From assembly GCA_964371305.1 (NCBI GenBank), contig CAYJLA010000001.1, positions 1 through 64,000 on the forward strand: a DNA stretch of 64,000 nt, given 5' to 3'. Both the position numbers and the translations under genes were made by a program. The notes under the pieces were generated by a model, which had not been told where the DNA came from, did no database searches, and worked only from the letters and a program-made list of their open reading frames with translations. Shown here one piece after another: positions 59,792 to 64,000 of the stretch; position 1 is the stretch's first letter; the number at the start of each line of letters is the position of its first letter. This DNA is from CAYJLA01 sp964371305. GTDB taxonomy: Bacteria; Bacillota_I; Bacilli_A; RFN20; CAG-826.

Positions 59792-62700
59792 TTATTTTCA
59801 GTTTCTTCAGCTTGCTTCTTTTTTAAATTCTTTTTGTGTTGACATACGCCATACCAAGCGGCTGATCCGCCAAATATAGCAATACCACCAGCAAACAATA
59901 ATAGTCCTTCATTTAAACCTTCACTAACAAAATTAACTGTATAACTTGTTTGACCTGTTTCACTTACAAAGCTAACAAAACCACCTTGTCCATTATAAAC
60001 ATCTAGTTGCTTTTCATTACCTACATTATCTCTTGCTGTTACACTCCACCCTTTATCATATGGAATTTGCAGAACGATCATTCTATTTTTATCAAAGTCA
60101 GTTGTAAATCTATGAGTGTTTTCTTTTGAAGAAATGTTTTCTAAAGGATAAGAACGTAGTACATCAAGTTTAGCATCAATCTGAGCAGATGTTTCAACAT
60201 ATAACGGCGGGCGTGTGCTTGCTAATGTATTATATTGTCCTCCGCTACCTTTAGGAATAATAAGAATCTTAGCGAGTTCTTCAGTTGAATAAAAACCTCT
60301 TATAGTTTTCCATCTATATGTCATATTGGAGTTTGTATGATTATCCATTGCAATAACATTTCCGCTTTCTCCAATTAAAAAAATATCAGCGTTGTATATA
60401 GTTTGAAGTGTATAGTCCAACATGTAATACGCTTCTTGTGAAGAACTAAATGTAGTTCCAATACTTGGGGTTAATTCGAGCAAGTAAGGATTATTGCGCG
60501 AAACACTGCTAACTTTTTCTCCACTAGTTAAGTATTCGCTTGGGTCTGCAGGAGAAAAACTATAACCAAATGGACATTCATAAATAGAATAATTTACAGC
60601 CAGTTGCGTTGCTGTCATAGCGGGTGCATCTGATGTTATAAGGCCTGGATAATCTTCAGAAATTGTTTCGACATCTTTATCATCAAGTATAGCGCCTGTT
60701 AAATATGCTTCCTCTGCTGTAATTACGGCACTAGTATCCCACGAAGAATAAAATGAGTTATTATCACTATCTTCGTTATCACCTTTAAAGTATAAAGTGT
60801 CATATGAAAAACCTAATTCAATATGATTAGTATTTTCAAAAACTCTAACACCTTGATTAAATTGAGTAAGTTCGTTGTAACCATATGGTACGTTAGCGGG
60901 AACAAGTACACCATCAACACGCGTATCAGCATTATATATAAAATAATACTTAACTCCTAAAAAAGCATCCAAATTATATCTCTTTTCAATAGTGCCACCT
61001 ATCCAAGTAGAAGAGGCTTTAAAAATACGTGACATTCTCATGAAATCATCAACATTGTAATTATAAAGTGAATGAAATGTTGACACTCCATTATAGCCAA
61101 TTATCATAGGTAGATTTTCATTCCCTAAATACGCAAGTCTTGATTGTATTCTATAAAATGAGTCGTCTACTGAGTCAATTTCCTCAAATATATCGCGTTC
61201 AATATTTACATAATATTCATTCCCGCCTATGCTTGAGTATGGAATGGTACCTTGAAATATTTGAACTGATGTTCCCATGACTATAGCTTCAATCGAGATA
61301 ACTAATAAAAATATTTTTGTAACATACTTTTTCTTATAAAAACCTAACAATAAACATGAAACAACTACAATCATAACAATCTGATATATGATTAGTGGCA
61401 CTGCCATTTCGTTAAAAGCTCTCGAAGAAGAATCATCAAAATCAACATTTTGTGCAACCACTAACGTAATTATAGAAAGGCAAAATGTCATTACCCCAGC
61501 AAGTGCAATCTCACCTCTTTTAAACTCTTCTCTCCTATCGAACATTAGCGCAGCATACATCATAAGTGAAATCATTACAAATATTTCCCATCTTCCATAT
61601 GCATCAGTAAAACCAGAGAACATAAAATATGCAAAAGGGGTAAATAAACCCAGCGTAAACAATGTGATCGAAATTACATGAGATGTTCTTTTTTCTTTAA
61701 ATGAATATATCAAACCCATGAAAAACATAACAATCGGCATAGTGTAAATAAATAATGAGCTACCGTATGTATCGTATGGCCCTGTAAAAAGTGTAGGAAT
61801 TCTGTTACTACTTGTTGGATAGAAGAAACTGGCTAACGGATACAAAACCGTTATTCCATATCCATCACTTGATGCAGTATATCTACTTGACCAATCAAAA
61901 AACATTATATCTAACGCACCCATTATATCGCCGTCTTTAAAATACGCCATTAATTCACCTAAATAATCACTACTTGCTCGCTCAGATGAAAGTGAAGTTA
62001 TTAAGCCAGGAATAAGAACTGGCGAACAAAGTAAAATACCAACAGCAAAAGAAACTATTCCAAGTCCCATTACTTTATAATTTGTTATTGCATCTCTAGT
62101 TTTAACAGACTGGAAAAACCTAAATAATGCATACATTACGCCAAATATGCAAAATCCTGCAAAGAAGAAATAATTTGTAACTCCTGTAATTGCAAGAGAA
62201 AACATTAACAACCAAGGTTTTCTTTCCCTTATGACCTTTTCAATACCTAGCAATACAAGAGGAATATAAACAGCCATGGCCATAAAATGATTAAACCATA
62301 AATAAAAAGCTGTCCATCCAACAAAAGCATATGCTAAACCAAATACTCTTGCAGTTGATTCTCTTACACCTAAATATTTAATAAAGTACCTGAAAGCAAA
62401 CCCTGCGCATACCATTTTTAAAATCATAATAATGGCCATTGCTTGAGGAACCATATGTCTAGGGAATAATAAAACTGGGAAGAAAAATGGATCAAACAAA
62501 TAATAAAACGAATTTGAACCAATATTGTCTACACCTAAAAATACATTGTTGTCCCACAAAACGAATTCACCTGTTTTGAAAAAAGTCATCCATGTGTCAT
62601 AACCGTTGTAGTAAAGCGGTATTTGTTGTTGAGTATAATCTCCGCCATATGGCACAGTCCAGTATTCAGTAAAAAGAGAGTAAGCATAAAAACCAATACC

Positions 62701-62862
62701 AACTATAACTAAAAGCAGACCCCAGTAAAATAAAGAATTAATGTTGTCTAAAAAATCAAAGTTAAAGTTTTTAATTTTTGTTTTTATACTGGTATAAATC
62801 CAAACAAAAAAAGTTTTTATGTAATAATAGATTGATGTGAAAAAACCTTTAACTGCAGTCAT
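59788..62862 (-). CDS. YfhO family membrane protein
   Basis: A 1024-residue protein with about 13 helices in the first 470 residues, a long extracytoplasmic region, and a final helix before a basic tail. VPYGGDYTQQQIPLYY and LWDNNVFLGVDNIGSNSFYYLFDPFFFPVLLFPRHM are the YfhO signature loop, with GWTAFYLWFNHFMAMAVYIPLVLLGIEK after it. Relatives glycosylate lipoteichoic acid or other surface polymers using a lipid-linked sugar. The ATG at 62862 is preferred over an upstream TTG; its GAGAGG site lies in the end of the pseudouridine synthase gene. Confidence 0.9.
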   Translation of the reverse strand: MTAVKGFFTSIYYYIKTFFVWIYTSIKTKIKNFNFDFLDNINSLFYWGLLLVIVGIGFYAYSLFTEYWTVPYGGDYTQQQIPLYYNGYDTWMTFFKTGEFVLWDNNVFLGVDNIGSNSFYYLFDPFFFPVLLFPRHMVPQAMAIIMILKMVCAGFAFRYFIKYLGVRESTARVFGLAYAFVGWTAFYLWFNHFMAMAVYIPLVLLGIEKVIRERKPWLLMFSLAITGVTNYFFFAGFCIFGVMYALFRFFQSVKTRDAITNYKVMGLGIVSFAVGILLCSPVLIPGLITSLSSERASSDYLGELMAYFKDGDIMGALDIMFFDWSSRYTASSDGYGITVLYPLASFFYPTSSNRIPTLFTGPYDTYGSSLFIYTMPIVMFFMGLIYSFKEKRTSHVISITLFTLGLFTPFAYFMFSGFTDAYGRWEIFVMISLMMYAALMFDRREEFKRGEIALAGVMTFCLSIITLVVAQNVDFDDSSSRAFNEMAVPLIIYQIVMIVVVSCLLLGFYKKKYVTKIFLLVISIEAIVMGTSVQIFQGTIPYSSIGGNEYYVNIERDIFEEIDSVDDSFYRIQSRLAYLGNENLPMIIGYNGVSTFHSLYNYNVDDFMRMSRIFKASSTWIGGTIEKRYNLDAFLGVKYYFIYNADTRVDGVLVPANVPYGYNELTQFNQGVRVFENTNHIELGFSYDTLYFKGDNEDSDNNSFYSSWDTSAVITAEEAYLTGAILDDKDVETISEDYPGLITSDAPAMTATQLAVNYSIYECPFGYSFSPADPSEYLTSGEKVSSVSRNNPYLLELTPSIGTTFSSSQEAYYMLDYTLQTIYNADIFLIGESGNVIAMDNHTNSNMTYRWKTIRGFYSTEELAKILIIPKGSGGQYNTLASTRPPLYVETSAQIDAKLDVLRSYPLENISSKENTHRFTTDFDKNRMIVLQIPYDKGWSVTARDNVGNEKQLDVYNGQGGFVSFVSETGQTSYTVNFVSEGLNEGLLLFAGGIAIFGGSAAWYGVCQHKKNLKKKQAEETENN

Positions 62863-62866
62863 TTTT

Positions 62867-63787
62867 TTACAACCTCTCAATTTGAAATAATAATTTAAAA
62901 TCCTTTGGAATTGGGGCTAAAAACTTCATTAACTTGCCTGTTTCAGGATGTTTAATGTGTAAGGTGTATGCATGTAAACCAAGACGTTTTAATGGGTTTG
63001 ACGGCTCACCATACTTGTCATCTCCAATTACAAAATGCCCAATATTTCCTAGTTGTACTCTAATCTGATTTTTTCTACCACTATCAATATTTACATCTAG
63101 CAGTGTTCTATTGTTCATTACTTTCATTCTTTTATAGTGTGTAATACATCTTTTACCTTTTTTCTTATCATGAGTAACAATCATTAAATTAAGTTTATTT
63201 TGTATTAAATAATGTATTAAAGTGTCTTCTTCTTTTTCTACTTCGCCATCAACAATCGCATAATATCCTCTTTTTAAAACTAATTTATCCCAATTTTTTT
63301 GCAATAAGTCACGAATTTTCTCATTTTTTGCAAACATTAATACCCCACTAGTATCCTCATCAAGTCTATGAACAACAAATACTCTGGCATTTCCGTTTGT
63401 AGCTTGCAAATAGTCAGTTACTAGACGATATGCTGTTCTACCTTTTACTTTATCACTAGCAACCGATAATAATTTAGATGGTTTATTTATTACAATTACT
63501 TCATCGTCTTCATATATAATTTTTATCTTTTCTTTTTTTGCGTTCATCTTGATTCTATTTTTAGAAATAATAACTACATCATCTTTAGCGAGTTGAAAGT
63601 TAAATTGTGAAATTGGAGCCCCATCCACAGCAACTTGATGATTTTTAAGTAAATTCTTTATGTTATTGCGAGATAACCCCGTTAAGTTTTCTAATAAAAA
63701 TTCCAACAAAATACAAGAACGTTTTACAGTGTATTCTTTAATGTCTAGTGGTTTCTTGTAACTATGTCTTTGTTTATTTTTATTCAT
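62867..63787 (-). CDS. RluA-family 23S rRNA pseudouridine synthase (RluC/D-like)
   Basis: A 306-residue pseudouridine synthase. An N-terminal S4 RNA-binding domain (SRNNIKNLLKNHQVAVDGAPI) precedes the catalytic domain with VHRLDEDTSGVLMFAKN, whose Asp is the catalytic residue, and RKNQIRVQLGNIGHFVIGDDKYG. The exact uridine target is not determined. The ATG follows an extended -10 by ten bases with no Shine-Dalgarno site. Cotranscribed with the YfhO gene. Confidence 0.92.
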   Translation of the reverse strand: MNKNKQRHSYKKPLDIKEYTVKRSCILLEFLLENLTGLSRNNIKNLLKNHQVAVDGAPISQFNFQLAKDDVVIISKNRIKMNAKKEKIKIIYEDDEVIVINKPSKLLSVASDKVKGRTAYRLVTDYLQATNGNARVFVVHRLDEDTSGVLMFAKNEKIRDLLQKNWDKLVLKRGYYAIVDGEVEKEEDTLIHYLIQNKLNLMIVTHDKKKGKRCITHYKRMKVMNNRTLLDVNIDSGRKNQIRVQLGNIGHFVIGDDKYGEPSNPLKRLGLHAYTLHIKHPETGKLMKFLAPIPKDFKLLFQIERL

Positions 63788-63797
63788 ATTGAAATAT

Positions 63798-63806
63798 ATT
63801 ATAACA
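63798..63806 (-). promoter_or_regulatory. Extended -10 promoter, near-leaderless start of pseudouridine synthase gene
   Basis: TG-T-TATAAT on the minus strand at 63806-63798, ten bases before the ATG at 63787, giving a leader of about three bases. Confidence 0.55.
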
Positions 63807-63972
63807 TAATATAACGCTATTAAAAAAATTAATTAACTACTAAATGTACAATATAAATTATTGAGTTTTAAGTCTCTAAGTAGAAAAGTACACTTTAACA
63901 TTATAGTTACGGTATATAAAAAGTCTTTTAAATATTATTTAAATGTGTATAATTTTATGTAACGGAGAAATT

Positions 63973-64000
63973 ATGAAAAAACTATTTTTAATCCCATTAT
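63973..64000 (+). CDS. Start of a secreted or lipoprotein gene, partial
   Basis: Only nine residues are visible (MKKLFLIPL), typical of a signal peptide start. CGGAG lies six bases before the ATG and TATAAT at 63949-63954 is a good -10. The product cannot be identified. Confidence 0.6.

Overview
The window is about 30% GC chromosomal DNA from a low-GC Gram-positive bacterium with the standard code: TGA is used as a stop (for example the ATGA stop/start overlaps around tsaE) and tryptophan is TGG. Gene content (anaerobic class III ribonucleotide reductase, lipoprotein signal peptides, AGGAG-type ribosome binding sites, the dnaX-ybaB-recR-tmk-holB-ricT-rsmI order, a YfhO family protein) suggests an anaerobic Bacilli/Erysipelotrichia/Mollicutes-related lineage, probably gut-associated. 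That placement is inference. A run of exactly 100 N at 46678-46777 shows a scaffolded draft assembly. Coding density is very high and no non-coding stretch exceeds about 240 bp. I see no tRNA, rRNA, CRISPR array, IS element or prophage.

Layout. 1-3.1 kb: edge of a Phd/YefM-type antitoxin gene with an operator-like palindrome on its promoter, a thioredoxin-fold lipoprotein, a polytopic membrane protein and two tandem iron-sulfur-flavoprotein-like paralogues. 3.2-4.5 kb: small membrane proteins, one with an Asn/Gln-rich tail. 4.5-10.1 kb: asnS, then a six-gene minus-strand operon holding the tsaE-tsaB-rimI-tsaD (t6A) set with a DUF402 phosphatase and a membrane protein. 10.2-12.1 kb: a ThiT-like thiamine transporter under a TPP riboswitch, and ung. 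12.1-22.8 kb: a surface polysaccharide locus (four glycosyltransferases, flippase, polymerase-like protein, TupA-type ATP-grasp enzyme, lipase-like hydrolase, lipoprotein) in mixed orientation with many separate promoters. 22.9-27.6 kb: nrdG converging on nrdD-trxB, where NrdD carries a fused redoxin. 27.6-30.2 kb: cysE-cysK-choline kinase-like operon. 30.3-38.6 kb: housekeeping and repair genes (SDR, nitroreductase, AlkD, dUTPase, HI0933-type flavoprotein, GDPD), the first of two MacB-like ABC transporters and a frameshifted gene. 38.6-49.1 kb: the second MacB-like transporter and envelope genes (DM13 lipoprotein, AIM24 family, YeiH, YccF, a repeat lipoprotein, DUF4874/DUF4832 protein). 49.2-53.5 kb: a two-gene unit of a zinc-ribbon protein and a 12-TM protein with a C-terminal McrB-like AAA+ domain. 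53.7-59.8 kb: the dnaX to rsmI replication/repair operon. 59.8-64 kb: YfhO-like protein, an RluA-family pseudouridine synthase, and the start of a secreted protein.

Most worth following up: the membrane-tethered McrB-like AAA+ unit; the NrdD-redoxin fusion that keeps a Shine-Dalgarno sequence and start codon inside the gene; the tandem flavoproteins with intact 4Fe-4S cysteines but an eroded FMN loop; and at least seven genes whose -10 box lies so close to the start codon that the mRNA must be leaderless or nearly so.
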